From NCBI RefSeq assembly GCF_042743185.1, contig NZ_JBHYMS010000007.1, positions 62,001-126,000 on the forward strand: DNA of 64,000 nucleotides, written 5' to 3'. The stretch comes from Inquilinus sp042743185 (GTDB lineage Bacteria; Pseudomonadota; Alphaproteobacteria; DSM-16000; Inquilinaceae). The notes under the pieces are model-generated. The model did no database searches and was not told the DNA's origin. It saw only the letters and a list, made by a program, of their open reading frames with translations. How positions within the stretch are numbered: position 1 is the first letter of the stretch; each line of letters opens with the position of its first letter. This document shows, piece after piece, positions 54,030 to 63,452 of this stretch. The position numbers and the translations under genes are program-made.

Positions 54030-55565
54030 ATGGCGGAGAGAACGGGACCGGCGGTGGCGCTCCGCGGCGTGCGCAAGGCATTCGGCGCCACCGTCGCCGT
54101 CGACGACGTCAGCCTCGAGATCGAGGCGGGCACGGCCCATGCCCTTCTCGGCGAGAACGGCGCCGGCAAGTCGACCATCGTCAAGCTGCTGTCCGGGCTG
54201 ATCGAGCCCAACCGGGGCGAGTTCCGCGTCTTCGGCGAGACCGTCCGGCTGCGCTCGCCCCGAGTCGCGCATGCGCACGGCCTCCAGACCGCGTTCCAGG
54301 AGATGACACTGGTCCCGGATCTGACCGTGCTCGACAACATGCTGATGCCCTACGCCCCCGTCGGGCTCACCGGCATGATCCGGCGCCGGACGGCGGAGGC
54401 CGCGGTGCGGGCGCATTTCGACGCGCTCGGCTTCGCGGTCGATCCCGCGGCCGAGGTCGGCGGCCTCGACCTCGCCGTGCAGCAGAAGATCGAGATCGCG
54501 CGGGCGATCTGGCGCAAGCCGCGGATCCTGCTGCTGGACGAGCCGACCTCGACCCTCGCCGGCCGCGATGTCGACTGGCTCGGCGAGGTGATCGCCCGGC
54601 TGAAGCGGCAGGGCGTGACCATCGTCTTCATCTCGCACCGCCTGCGCGAGGTCCGTGCCTTCTGCGACCGGCTGACGATCCTGCGCAACGGCCGGCACAT
54701 CGTCACCGCGGCGGCCGGCGAACTGAGCGACGCGCAAGTGGTCGAGACCATCATCGGCCGCTCCATCGCCCAGACCTTTCCGGCGCGGCCGACCCGCCGG
54801 GCCGAAACGGCGCCGGAGGTGCTCGGCACCCGCGATCTCGCCGCCGGGCCGAAGCTCGACGGCGTCGACCTTTCCCTGCGCCGGGGCGAGATCCTCGGCA
54901 TCGCCGGGCTGCAGGGCATGGGCCAGCTCGACCTCTCCCTCGCCTGCTTCGGCATGACCGAGATCCGCCGCGGCGAGATCCGGATCGACGGGCGGCCGGT
55001 CGCCATCACCTCGCCGGCGGACGCGGTGCGCCCGAACATCGGGCTCGGCCTCGTGCCCGAGGACCGGAAGACCGAAGGGCTGTTCCTCAAGCTCAGCGGC
55101 GGCCACAACGCCTCCTTGCCGGTGATTGGCCGGTTCAGCCGCGGCGGCCTGATCCGGACCGGGTCGGAGCGGCGGGCGGTCGAGGCGGCGTTCGCCCGGG
55201 TCGAGGTCGACCGGCGCGCGCTGTGGACACCGGCCGGCGCCTTCTCGGGCGGCAACCAGCAGAAGATCGCCATCGCCAAATGGCTGCTCGCCGAAAGCCG
55301 TATCCTGCTGCTGTTCGACCCCACCCGGGGCATCGATGTCGGCACCAAGCACGAGCTCTACGTCCTGATGCGCGCCTATGTCGAGGCCGGCGGATCGATC
55401 CTGTTCCATTCGACCGAGATCCCGGAGCTCGTCCATCTCTGCGACCGGGTGCTCGTGCTCTATGACGGACGGCTCGTGGCCGAGCTCGATGCTGCGCAGC
55501 TGACCGAGGCCGCGATCATGCGTGCCGCGCTCGGCGGCACCGTGCCGGAGGAGCGCGCCGCATGA
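54030..55565 (+). CDS. Sugar ABC transporter ATP-binding protein (RbsA/MglA type)
   Basis: A 511-residue double ATPase. The first domain has canonical Walker A GENGAGKST and Walker B LLLDEPTSTLAG. The second has the degenerate P-loop usual in this family (GLQGMGQLDL), signature SGGNQQK and an atypical Walker B LLLFDPTRGID, with Phe and Asp where Asp and Glu are usual. It starts 56 bp after the binding-protein gene, and its stop overlaps the permease start (ATGA). Confidence 0.93.
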   Translation: MAERTGPAVALRGVRKAFGATVAVDDVSLEIEAGTAHALLGENGAGKSTIVKLLSGLIEPNRGEFRVFGETVRLRSPRVAHAHGLQTAFQEMTLVPDLTVLDNMLMPYAPVGLTGMIRRRTAEAAVRAHFDALGFAVDPAAEVGGLDLAVQQKIEIARAIWRKPRILLLDEPTSTLAGRDVDWLGEVIARLKRQGVTIVFISHRLREVRAFCDRLTILRNGRHIVTAAAGELSDAQVVETIIGRSIAQTFPARPTRRAETAPEVLGTRDLAAGPKLDGVDLSLRRGEILGIAGLQGMGQLDLSLACFGMTEIRRGEIRIDGRPVAITSPADAVRPNIGLGLVPEDRKTEGLFLKLSGGHNASLPVIGRFSRGGLIRTGSERRAVEAAFARVEVDRRALWTPAGAFSGGNQQKIAIAKWLLAESRILLLFDPTRGIDVGTKHELYVLMRAYVEAGGSILFHSTEIPELVHLCDRVLVLYDGRLVAELDAAQLTEAAIMRAALGGTVPEERAA

Positions 55566-57634
55566 GCCTGACCGTGTCGTCACCAGGGGCGCCGCGCCGC
55601 CTCGCGACCGCCGTGCCGGCCCTGGCCCGCCACCGCGGCCTGATCACCGCGATCACCGTCTTCGCGGTGCTGTTCCTGGTCGTCGACGCGATCAATGCCG
55701 GGCCGCTCACCTATTTCGATGTCAGCTTCCTTGCCAGCGGCGGGGCGACGCTGGCGATCGCCGCCATCGGCGCAACGCTGGTCATCCTGTCCGGCGGCTT
55801 CGATCTTTCGGCCGGAGCGGTGGTCTCGCTGGTCAATGTTGCCCTCGCCTCCATGACCGATCCTGCCAATCCGGAAGGGTCCGTGGCCGTCGCGACCATG
55901 GTCGGCATCGCCATCGGCATGGCGACGGGCGCGTTCAACGGTGCGTTCATCGCGTTTCTGCGGCTGCAGCCGATCGTGGTGACGCTCTCCACCATGTTCA
56001 TCCTCCAGGGCACGACGCTGCTGGTCATGGACAAGCCGGGTGGCCAGGTGGCGCCGAGCCTCGGCGAGTTCTATCTGGGCGACGCCGTTCCCGAGTGGCT
56101 GCCCATGCCGCTCGTCCTGCTCGGCGTGCTGGTGCTGCTCTGGTGCTGGCTGAAATCCACCCGTTTCGGCACCGCGCTCTACGCGATCGGCAGCGACCCG
56201 GAGGCCGCCCGCTCGGCCGGGGTGCGCGTCGCCCTCACCCGCTTCATGACCTATGTGCTGGCCGGGGGTTGCTACGGCCTGGCCGGCGTCTTCATCAGCG
56301 CGCAGACCGGCTCGGGCGACCCGCTCGTCGGCAACTCGCTGCTGCTGCAGACCTTCGCCGCCGTCGTGGTCGGCGGGACGCGGCTCGGCGGCGGGCGCGG
56401 CGGGCCGGTCGGATCAATCGTCGGGGCCTATATCCTGATGATCGTCGTCAATATTCTCCTGGTCCTCAACGTCTCGGCCTATTACTCGACGATCGCCGAA
56501 GGCGCCATCCTGGTGCTGGCCGTGCTCGCTGCCTCGATCAGCCGCGGCTCCGTGCTGGCCCGGCAGATCCGCGGTGCGGCGACCCGCATCGCCGCCTGGC
56601 GCGCGGGCCGGCTGCCGCGCCAGATCGGCGGCGGCGACCGGCGCCTGCGGACCGCAGGCGGGGCACCCGCCGCCGCCCTGCATGCGGCGCCGTTCCGGAT
56701 CCGGCATGCCGAGGCCCTGCGCTATGCGCTGCCGGCCTATCTCTGCCTCGTGATCGTCGTCCTGGCCACCGAGATCTGGCTCGGCGGCGCGGTGCTGCAC
56801 TGGGACTACTGGAACTCGCTCATCGTCCTGTCGAGCTTCCTTGCCGTCATCGCCCTGGGCCAGGGTACGGTGATCCTCACCGGCGGGCTCGATCTCTCGG
56901 TGCCGTGGACCATCGGGCTCTGCGGCATCCTGCTCGCCGGGCTGGTGCAAGGATCGGACGCGGCGCTGGTCTATGCGCTGCCGGTCGTGCTCGCGGTCGC
57001 GGCGCTGATCGGGCTGCTCAACGGCATCGGCATCGTCGTCCTCGGCCTGTCGCCGATCATCATGACGCTGGCGACCAACGGCCTGCTCCAGGGCGTCGCC
57101 CTGCTCTATTCCGGCGGCACCCCGGCCGGCTTCTCCTCGCCCTTGCTGCGCTGGGTCATGACCGCGCGGGTCGCCGGCGTGACGCCGATCGTGCCGGCCC
57201 TGGCGGTCTTCGTCGTCCTGGCCGTGCTGCTGCTGTCGCGCACGCCGTTCGGCCGGCGCGTCTACGGCATCGGCAACGGGCTGCGCGCGGCGCGGCTGTC
57301 CGGCATCGCCGTCGACCGCACGCTGATCGGCGTCTATGTCCTGTCGGCGCTCTGCGCCGGTCTGGTCGGCATCCTGCTCACCGGCTTCTCCGGCCAGGCG
57401 AGCCTCGGCATGGGCGACGACTACCTGCTGCCGTCGATCGCCGTGGTCGTGGTCGGCGGCGGGCTGATCACCGGCGGGCGGGGCCATTATCTCGGCATGC
57501 TCGGCGGCGTGCTGCTGCTGACCGCGCTGCAGACGCTGCTGACCGGCAGCAATCTCCCCTATGCCACGCGCGCCATTCTCTACGGCCTCGTCGTGCTCGG
57601 CGCCGTCGTCGCGCTGCGCGAGCGGCGGGCCTGA
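55562..57634 (+). CDS. Fused sugar ABC transporter permease (two BPD_transp_2 domains)
   Basis: A 690-residue inner-membrane protein made of two complete RbsC-type permease domains joined head to tail. Domain 1 covers about residues 25-330 (ILSGGFDLSAGAVVSLVN; AIGSDPEAARSAGV), and domain 2 about residues 385-690 (ILTGGLDLSVPWTIGLCG; GIGNGLRAARLSGI), with a Gly/Arg/Ala-rich linker at 345-385. Most ribose-type systems use two separate or identical permeases, so a single gene supplies the whole channel here. Confidence 0.92.
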   Translation: MSLTVSSPGAPRRLATAVPALARHRGLITAITVFAVLFLVVDAINAGPLTYFDVSFLASGGATLAIAAIGATLVILSGGFDLSAGAVVSLVNVALASMTDPANPEGSVAVATMVGIAIGMATGAFNGAFIAFLRLQPIVVTLSTMFILQGTTLLVMDKPGGQVAPSLGEFYLGDAVPEWLPMPLVLLGVLVLLWCWLKSTRFGTALYAIGSDPEAARSAGVRVALTRFMTYVLAGGCYGLAGVFISAQTGSGDPLVGNSLLLQTFAAVVVGGTRLGGGRGGPVGSIVGAYILMIVVNILLVLNVSAYYSTIAEGAILVLAVLAASISRGSVLARQIRGAATRIAAWRAGRLPRQIGGGDRRLRTAGGAPAAALHAAPFRIRHAEALRYALPAYLCLVIVVLATEIWLGGAVLHWDYWNSLIVLSSFLAVIALGQGTVILTGGLDLSVPWTIGLCGILLAGLVQGSDAALVYALPVVLAVAALIGLLNGIGIVVLGLSPIIMTLATNGLLQGVALLYSGGTPAGFSSPLLRWVMTARVAGVTPIVPALAVFVVLAVLLLSRTPFGRRVYGIGNGLRAARLSGIAVDRTLIGVYVLSALCAGLVGILLTGFSGQASLGMGDDYLLPSIAVVVVGGGLITGGRGHYLGMLGGVLLLTALQTLLTGSNLPYATRAILYGLVVLGAVVALRERRA

Positions 57635-57654
57635 CCATTGCAAAGGACCGATCG

Positions 57655-58452
57655 ATGGCCGAAGGACGGACAGCGGATCTCGGGGCCGGGCTCAGGGGCC
57701 AGCGCGTGCTCGTCACCGCCGGGGCGGCGGGGATCGGCCTCGCCATCGCCGGCCGCCTGATCGCCCATGGCGCCCGCGTCTTCGTCTGCGACGTCGCGGA
57801 CGCGGCGCTGGAGAGCTTCGCGGCCGAGTTCCCGCAGGCCGGGCGGATCAAGGCGGATGTATCGGCCGAAGCCGATGTCGACCGCATGTTCGACGCGGTC
57901 GCCCGCGACCTCGGCGGCCTCGACGCCCTGATCAACAACGCCGGCATCGCCGGCCCGACCGGCGCGGTCGAGGACATCGATCCCGGCGCGTGGCGCCGCT
58001 GCATCGACATCTGCCTGACCGGCCAGTTCCTGTGCGCCCGGCGCGCCGTGCCGATGCTGAAGGCGGCAGGCGGCGGGTCGATCGTCAACATGTCCTCGGC
58101 CGCCGGCCGGCACGGCTACGCCTTCCGCACCCCCTACTCCTCGGCCAAGTTCGGCGTCATCGGCCTGACCCAGAGCCTGGCCAAGGAGCTCGGCCCGTCG
58201 AACATCCGGGTCAACGCCATCCTGCCCGGCATCGTCGAGGGGCCACGGATGGAGGGGGTGATCCGCGATCGCGCCGCCCAGGTCGGCGTTTCCTATGCGG
58301 AGATGGAGGCGAAGTATCTCGAGCGGATCTCGCTGCGCCGCATGGTCAGCCCGCACGATGTCGCGGCGATGGTCGCGGTCCTGCTCTCCGACGCCGGCCG
58401 CAACCTGTCCGGGCAGGCGATCGGCGTCGACGGCAATGTCGAGACCCTGTGA
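57655..58452 (+). CDS. SDR family sugar dehydrogenase
   Basis: A 265-residue classical short-chain dehydrogenase: cofactor motif TAGAAGIG, NNAG at INNAGIAG, and catalytic Ser and YxxxK in NMSSAAG and PYSSAKFG. AAAGGA precedes the ATG at 57655. Coupled to a sugar importer and followed by a lactonase, it probably oxidises an aldose or its derivative to the lactone. Confidence 0.92.
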   Translation: MAEGRTADLGAGLRGQRVLVTAGAAGIGLAIAGRLIAHGARVFVCDVADAALESFAAEFPQAGRIKADVSAEADVDRMFDAVARDLGGLDALINNAGIAGPTGAVEDIDPGAWRRCIDICLTGQFLCARRAVPMLKAAGGGSIVNMSSAAGRHGYAFRTPYSSAKFGVIGLTQSLAKELGPSNIRVNAILPGIVEGPRMEGVIRDRAAQVGVSYAEMEAKYLERISLRRMVSPHDVAAMVAVLLSDAGRNLSGQAIGVDGNVETL

Positions 58453-58487
58453 GGCCGCCGAAGGCCCGTGCTGAAAGGGAGGATGCC

Positions 58488-59366
58488 ATGCAGATCGAGG
58501 TCCTGGTCGACGTCAAGACCACCCTGGGCGAAGGCCCGCTGTGGGACGCGCAGCAGGAACGGCTCTACTGGATCGACAGCTTCGACGGCCGCGTCTTCCG
58601 CGCCACCGCCGACGGCCGCGAGATCCGCTGCTGGGACGTGCCGCAGAAGATCGGATCGATGGCGATCCGCAAGGACGGCCGCGGCGCCGTGGTGTCGCTC
58701 GCCCGCGGCTTCCATTTCCTCGACTTCCAGACCGGAGACGTGGCGCTGATCGCCGATCCCGAGCCGGACAAACCGAACAACCGGCTCAACGACGGCAAGG
58801 TGGACAGACGCGGCCGGTTCTTCGCCGGGTCGATGGACACGATGGAGGAAGGGCCGAACGGCGCCCTGTACCGGCTCGACCCGGATCTGACCGTGACCAG
58901 GATCGACGACGGCATCATCGTCTCCAACGGGCCGTGCTGGAGCCCGGACGGCCGGACGTTCTACTTCAACGACACCTGGTCGGGCGAGATCTGGGCCTAT
59001 GACTACGACCAGGACCGCGGCGCGGTCTCGAACCGGCGCAGCTTCGCCAAGGTCGACCGGTCGCGCGGCGGCGCGGCCGACGGCTCCACCGTCGATGCCG
59101 AGGGCTTCCTGTGGAACGCCCTGGTCTATGACGGCCGGCTGGTCCGCTACGCGCCCGACGGCCGGGTCGACCGCATCATCGAGATGCCGGTGAAGAAGGT
59201 CACGAGCGTCATGTTCGGCGGGCCGGACCTCGACATCCTCTACGTCACCTCGATGGCCAAGCCGCCGCTGCCCCGCTTCCCGGGGGACGGGGTGCTGCGC
59301 GGCAGCCTGTTCGCGATCCACGGCCTCGGCATCAAGGGCGTTCCGGAGCCGCGGTTCGGCGGGTAG
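58488..59366 (+). CDS. SMP-30/gluconolactonase family protein
   Basis: A 292-residue six-bladed beta-propeller lactonase. The metal ligands expected for the family appear as Glu in LGEGPLWD, Asn in SNGPCWSPDG and Asp in DGSTVDAEG. It would hydrolyse the sugar lactone made by the preceding dehydrogenase to the aldonic acid. It is the last gene of the operon and is followed 35 bp later by an intrinsic terminator. Confidence 0.93.
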   Translation: MQIEVLVDVKTTLGEGPLWDAQQERLYWIDSFDGRVFRATADGREIRCWDVPQKIGSMAIRKDGRGAVVSLARGFHFLDFQTGDVALIADPEPDKPNNRLNDGKVDRRGRFFAGSMDTMEEGPNGALYRLDPDLTVTRIDDGIIVSNGPCWSPDGRTFYFNDTWSGEIWAYDYDQDRGAVSNRRSFAKVDRSRGGAADGSTVDAEGFLWNALVYDGRLVRYAPDGRVDRIIEMPVKKVTSVMFGGPDLDILYVTSMAKPPLPRFPGDGVLRGSLFAIHGLGIKGVPEPRFGG

Positions 59367-59401
59367 GCTTCAGGGCCGGGTGGCGCGTTCGAATGCGCTT
59401 T

Positions 59402-59425
59402 TCGAGCCTGATGGCTCGATTTTTT
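59402..59425 (+). terminator. Intrinsic terminator of the sugar operon
   Basis: TCGAGCC-tgat-GGCTCGA (59402-59419) is a perfect 7-bp stem with a 4-nt loop followed by six T residues (59420-59425), 35 bp after the lactonase stop. On the opposite strand the hairpin is followed by A residues, so it acts rightward. Confidence 0.85.
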
Positions 59426-59471
59426 CTGCCGCAGCGAAGAGCGGAAGAAATGCAAGCGGCTTCCGTCGACC

Positions 59472-60593
59472 TCAACCGGAGATCAGCAGCCGGCGCGGCG
59501 CCTGGGTCAGGCGGCGGCCGCCCTCCGGCCCGACCGCCACCGTCTCGCTGAAACCCAGCCCGCCGGCGGAAGCATACATATGGAACACCATACCTTCCTC
59601 CAGCCGCCATTCGGCATCCGGCAGGAAGACGAAGGAGAAATCGCTTGTCCGCGGCGTCCGCCCATAGAGGCCGAGCGTGTAGCCTGTGACGTTGTCGTAG
59701 ATCGCGCGCAGCCCTTGCCCGAGCACGCCCTCGCGCAGGATCGCGTCGACCTCGCGCGCCCGAACGCCCGGGCGCATCGCCGCGATCTGCCGGTCCTGGA
59801 GGGCGATGAGGGTTTGCGCCGCCTCTTCCAGCCCGCCGGGATCCCGGCCGATCAGGATCGGCCGCATCAGCCGCGCGCTGTAGTTGGCGACCTTCGGGAT
59901 CAGCTCGACATGAAGGATCTCGCCGTCGCCGAGGCGGGTGTCGGTCATGGCCCCGTGCAGGAATTCGTTGTCGCCCGCGGCCCGCACGATCGGCCCGACC
60001 TCGCCGGTGTCCGCCCCGCGCCGCAGGAACTCGGCCGCCGCGACCGCCGAGGCTTCGCGCGGCGAGATGCCTCCGCGGGCAGCGTCGACCACGGCCGCCA
60101 TCGTCGCATCCGCGATCGCCGCGGCCTGGGCCAGGACCGCGATCTCGATCGGCGACTTGACGACGCGGAGCCGGTCGCTGACCCGCGGCAGGTCGACGAA
60201 GACGGCATCGGGCAGGAGATCCCGGAACCGCGCCAGGGTGTGGGCGGTGAAGGCATAGGACTGGAAGTCGGCGCCGATCCGGGCGGCCGCGAAGCCGTGC
60301 GCCCGGATCGTCTCCGCGACCACAGCGAAGGGGTCGGCCGTGTCGGGGAAGCCGGTCACCTCGGCGAACCAGGTCTTGCGGCGGCAGGGATCGCCATCGA
60401 GGCTGCGCAGGACGAACCAGGGCTCCCCCTCGCGCGGCAGCAGCGCCGCGCGGTACATGGTCTCGGACACCGTGTAGCCGGTGAGCCAGGCCAGGAGCTC
60501 GGCATGGTCGACCAGGAGCAGGTCGACGCCGGCCGCCGACATCGCGGCGCGGGCTCGGGCCACCCGCCCGGCGAATTCGTCCCGGTCGGCCAT
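59472..60593 (-). CDS. M24 (creatinase/Xaa-Pro peptidase) family protein without the canonical metal site
   Basis: A 373-residue protein with the creatinase N-terminal domain and the pita-bread fold (VLAQAAAIADATM; FSETVAVGPEGG). Of the five usual metal ligands only the last Glu (Glu350) is present: the Asp pair is Glu230 and Ala240 (HVELIPKVANYSARLMRP), the His is Tyr305 and the penultimate Glu is lost. This is like creatinases, which work without metal. The ATG at 60593 is used; a GTG at 60605 would overlap the M20 stop. It probably processes a solute brought in by the adjacent transporter. Confidence 0.82.
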   Translation of the reverse strand: MADRDEFAGRVARARAAMSAAGVDLLLVDHAELLAWLTGYTVSETMYRAALLPREGEPWFVLRSLDGDPCRRKTWFAEVTGFPDTADPFAVVAETIRAHGFAAARIGADFQSYAFTAHTLARFRDLLPDAVFVDLPRVSDRLRVVKSPIEIAVLAQAAAIADATMAAVVDAARGGISPREASAVAAAEFLRRGADTGEVGPIVRAAGDNEFLHGAMTDTRLGDGEILHVELIPKVANYSARLMRPILIGRDPGGLEEAAQTLIALQDRQIAAMRPGVRAREVDAILREGVLGQGLRAIYDNVTGYTLGLYGRTPRTSDFSFVFLPDAEWRLEEGMVFHMYASAGGLGFSETVAVGPEGGRRLTQAPRRLLISG

Positions 60594-60601
60594 GCCGGGC
60601 C

Positions 60602-61819
60602 TCACACCGGTTCGCAGATGTCGAGGATCGCCAGCATGTAGATCCGGATCATGTCGAGGTAGTCGGGAATGTCCACCCGCTCGTCCGGCATGGTGTTGTA
60701 GCGGCCGCCCGGGCCGCAGACGATGCCCTCCATCCCCAGCTCGTGATGGAAATGCCCGGCATCGGTGCCGTAGAAGCCGGGCGGCGTGATCGCGCCGGTG
60801 GGCTGCGGCGCGCCGCGCACCGCCTCATAGGCGGCGTTGATCGTGCGCACGATGCGCGAGTCCCGCGCCACTTCGAACGGCGGCATCAACGGCCGGCCCT
60901 CGACCCGCTCCGGCACGATCTCGGCCTTCAGGCCCGGAAAACGGGCCTCCAGCTCGTCCAGCAGCCGGCGCATATCCGCCAGCACGCCCGCCTCGCTCTG
61001 GCCGGGAGCGTAGCGGGCGGAACCCTTGATCCGGACGAAGTCGGCCACCTGCGGCGGCCGCCATTCCTGCAGCTCGCGGCCGAGGGCGCCGTGCACGACC
61101 CCGACATGGCAGCGGTTGATCGAGCGATGCTCGTCGCTGCGGGCGTCGGAGAAGGTCATGCCGCTCAGGCGCGGGATCAGGTCGCAGGCCGCCGCGATCG
61201 CGTCCACCGCCGCCTCGCGCTTGGACAGGTGGCGGGTGATGCCGGTCAGCTCGATGACGAAGGTCAGCGCCGCGGCATGCATCGTCAGCGCCTGCAGGTC
61301 GGTCGGCTCGCTGTTGATGAAATAGTCGGCCTTCACCCCGGCGCGGATCGCCGCCAGGCTGCCGATGCCGCCCTGCAGCTCGCCCACCACATAGGTCAGG
61401 ACGACGTCGCCCTTCAGCCGCACGCCCGCATCCAGCAGCGTCTTCACCGCGCAGAAATAGGCGGCGTCGCCCGCCTTCATGTTGGAGACGCCGATGCCGT
61501 AGATGAACCTGTCGTCGACCACCCCGCCCCAGGGGTCGACGGTCCAGCCCTCGGTCACCGGGTTGGTGTCGAGATGCCCGTTGAACAGCAGGCTGCTGCC
61601 GCCCCCCGCACCCTTCAGCCGGCCGATCGCGTTCACCCGTTCGCCGGCGACCGGCTGCAGTTCGGCCTCGAGGCCGAGAGCGCGCATCCGCTCGACCATG
61701 AAGCCCGCCAGGACGCGCTCGCCCTCGGTCTCCGAATAGCTCTTGTGGCGCACCATCCGCGCCAGGAAATCGAGAGCGGCGGCCTCGTCGAGCCGCGCCA
61801 GCAGCGCATCGCGATCCAT
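60602..61819 (-). CDS. M20 (ArgE/DapE-like) hydrolase family protein with altered metal ligands
   Basis: A 405-residue protein of the M20 fold: FNGHLDTNPVTEGWTVDPWGG gives His82 and Asp84, and NSEPTDL gives Glu171. The bridging Asp is Asn113 (VSNMKAGD, usually DMKGG), the Glu pair is Glu147-Leu148 (GELQGG, usually DEE), and the late His is Asn375 (GGRYNTMPDE). The general base Glu147 remains. It lies 25 bp after the ABC ATPase gene and overlaps or abuts the M24 gene, so the three belong to one operon. Activity may be changed or lost. Confidence 0.82.
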   Translation of the reverse strand: MDRDALLARLDEAAALDFLARMVRHKSYSETEGERVLAGFMVERMRALGLEAELQPVAGERVNAIGRLKGAGGGSSLLFNGHLDTNPVTEGWTVDPWGGVVDDRFIYGIGVSNMKAGDAAYFCAVKTLLDAGVRLKGDVVLTYVVGELQGGIGSLAAIRAGVKADYFINSEPTDLQALTMHAAALTFVIELTGITRHLSKREAAVDAIAAACDLIPRLSGMTFSDARSDEHRSINRCHVGVVHGALGRELQEWRPPQVADFVRIKGSARYAPGQSEAGVLADMRRLLDELEARFPGLKAEIVPERVEGRPLMPPFEVARDSRIVRTINAAYEAVRGAPQPTGAITPPGFYGTDAGHFHHELGMEGIVCGPGGRYNTMPDERVDIPDYLDMIRIYMLAILDICEPV

Positions 61820-61844
61820 CGTGACTATCCTTGGTTTGCGTCGA

Positions 61845-63452
61845 TCATCCGACCGGGGTCGGCACCGCTTCGATCAGCGAGCGGGCATAGGGGTGGCGGG
61901 GGCCGGCGGCCTGCGCGACGTCGAGCGTCTCGACCAGGTCGCCGCGGTACATCACCGCGATCCGGTGCGCGATCTGCCGCACCAGGTTCAGGTCGTGGGT
62001 GATGAAGAGGTAGGCGGTGCCGAAGCGCCGCTGCAGGTCGAGCAGCAGCTCGACGACCGAGGCCTGGACCGAGACGTCGAGCGCCGAGGTGATCTCGTCG
62101 CAGACCACCAGCTTCGGCCGCGAGGCGAAAGCGCGCGCGATCGCGACGCGCTGCTTTTCGCCGCCCGACAGCTGGTGCGGGAAGCGCCGCGCGTAGTCGG
62201 CCGGCAGCCGCACCTGCTCCAGCAGCGCGGCGATGTCGGTGCCGCCGGGGTTGCCGTAGAGCTTGAGCGGCCGCGACAGGATCTCGCCGATCCGCATCCG
62301 CGGGTTGAGCGATGCGTCGGGGTGCTGGAACACGATCTGCACGTCGCGGCGATAGGCCCGGTCCATATCGGCGCGGCCCGAGATCCGCCGCCCGGCGAAG
62401 AGCACCTCGCCCTCGAAGGGGTTGAGGCCGATCAGCGCCTTGGCCAGCGTCGATTTGCCGGAGCCGGATTCGCCGACCACGCCGACGATCTCGCCCGGCT
62501 TCACCGCCAGGCTGACCGACCGGGCGCCGGTGACGGGAGCCTTGGCCCGGCCGAACAGCCGGGCGAGCCGGGAAGCGCGGCCGTAGCGCACGGTGACGTC
62601 CCGGATATCGAGGAGCGGCGGCTCCGCGGCCGGCGGCCCGCCTTCGACCAGCCGCCGGTCGGGCCGCGGCACGGCGCCGACGAGCCGCCTGGTATAGGCC
62701 TCGCGCGGCGAGGAGAAGACCGGCGCCACCTCTCCCTGCTCCACGATCCGGCCCTTGTGGATCACCGCGACCCGACCGGCGATGCGGGAGACCAGCGCCA
62801 GATCATGCGAGATGTAGAGTGAGGCGACCGCCGTCTCGGCCTGCAGCTCGCCGAACAGGTCGAGGATCTGCCGCGCCGTGATGATGTCGAGCGCCGTCGT
62901 CGGCTCGTCGAAGACGATGCATTCCGGCTGACAGGCGAAGGCGGTGGCGATCACCACCCGCTGCTTCTCGCCGCCCGAGGCCTCGTGCGGATAGCGACGC
63001 ATCATCGCCGCCGGCTGCTTCAGCCCGACCCGGGCCAGCATCGCCTCACCCTCGGCCCAGGCCTGGCGCCGGGTCAGGCCGCGGTGCCGGACCAGCACCT
63101 CGGCCAGCTGCTCGCCGAGCGGCAGGGTCGGGTTCAGCGAGGTGCCCGGGTCCTGGAACACCATGGCGATCCGGCGGCCGCGGATGCGGTCGATCGCGGC
63201 CGCGCCCATCCTGGTCAGGTCGTCCCCGGCCAGGCGGATACCGCCGCCGGCCTCCCGAGCATTGGCCGGCAGGTGGCGCATGATCGCCCAGGCCAGCGAG
63301 GTCTTGCCCGAGCCGGATTCACCGACCAGGCCCAGCACCTCGCCACGGCCGATCGCGAGGTCGATGCCGTCGAGCGCCCGGAAGGCGCCCTTCGGCGTCA
63401 GGTAGTCGAGGCTGTAGCCGTCGATCTCGAGAACGGAGGCCATCGGCGTCAT
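61845..63452 (-). CDS. Dipeptide-type ABC transporter ATP-binding protein, two fused ATPase domains
   Basis: A 535-residue protein with two complete NBDs, as in GsiA. NBD1 has GESGSGKTS, signature ASGGEKQR and Walker B IVFDEPTTALD; NBD2 has GESGSGKST, signature LSGGEKQR and VVCDEITSALD. The oligopeptide C-terminal motif follows each. It starts at the ATG at 63452, overlapping the permease stop (ATGA). It powers the peptide-type importer whose permease lies upstream. Confidence 0.93.
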   Translation of the reverse strand: MTPMASVLEIDGYSLDYLTPKGAFRALDGIDLAIGRGEVLGLVGESGSGKTSLAWAIMRHLPANAREAGGGIRLAGDDLTRMGAAAIDRIRGRRIAMVFQDPGTSLNPTLPLGEQLAEVLVRHRGLTRRQAWAEGEAMLARVGLKQPAAMMRRYPHEASGGEKQRVVIATAFACQPECIVFDEPTTALDIITARQILDLFGELQAETAVASLYISHDLALVSRIAGRVAVIHKGRIVEQGEVAPVFSSPREAYTRRLVGAVPRPDRRLVEGGPPAAEPPLLDIRDVTVRYGRASRLARLFGRAKAPVTGARSVSLAVKPGEIVGVVGESGSGKSTLAKALIGLNPFEGEVLFAGRRISGRADMDRAYRRDVQIVFQHPDASLNPRMRIGEILSRPLKLYGNPGGTDIAALLEQVRLPADYARRFPHQLSGGEKQRVAIARAFASRPKLVVCDEITSALDVSVQASVVELLLDLQRRFGTAYLFITHDLNLVRQIAHRIAVMYRGDLVETLDVAQAAGPRHPYARSLIEAVPTPVG

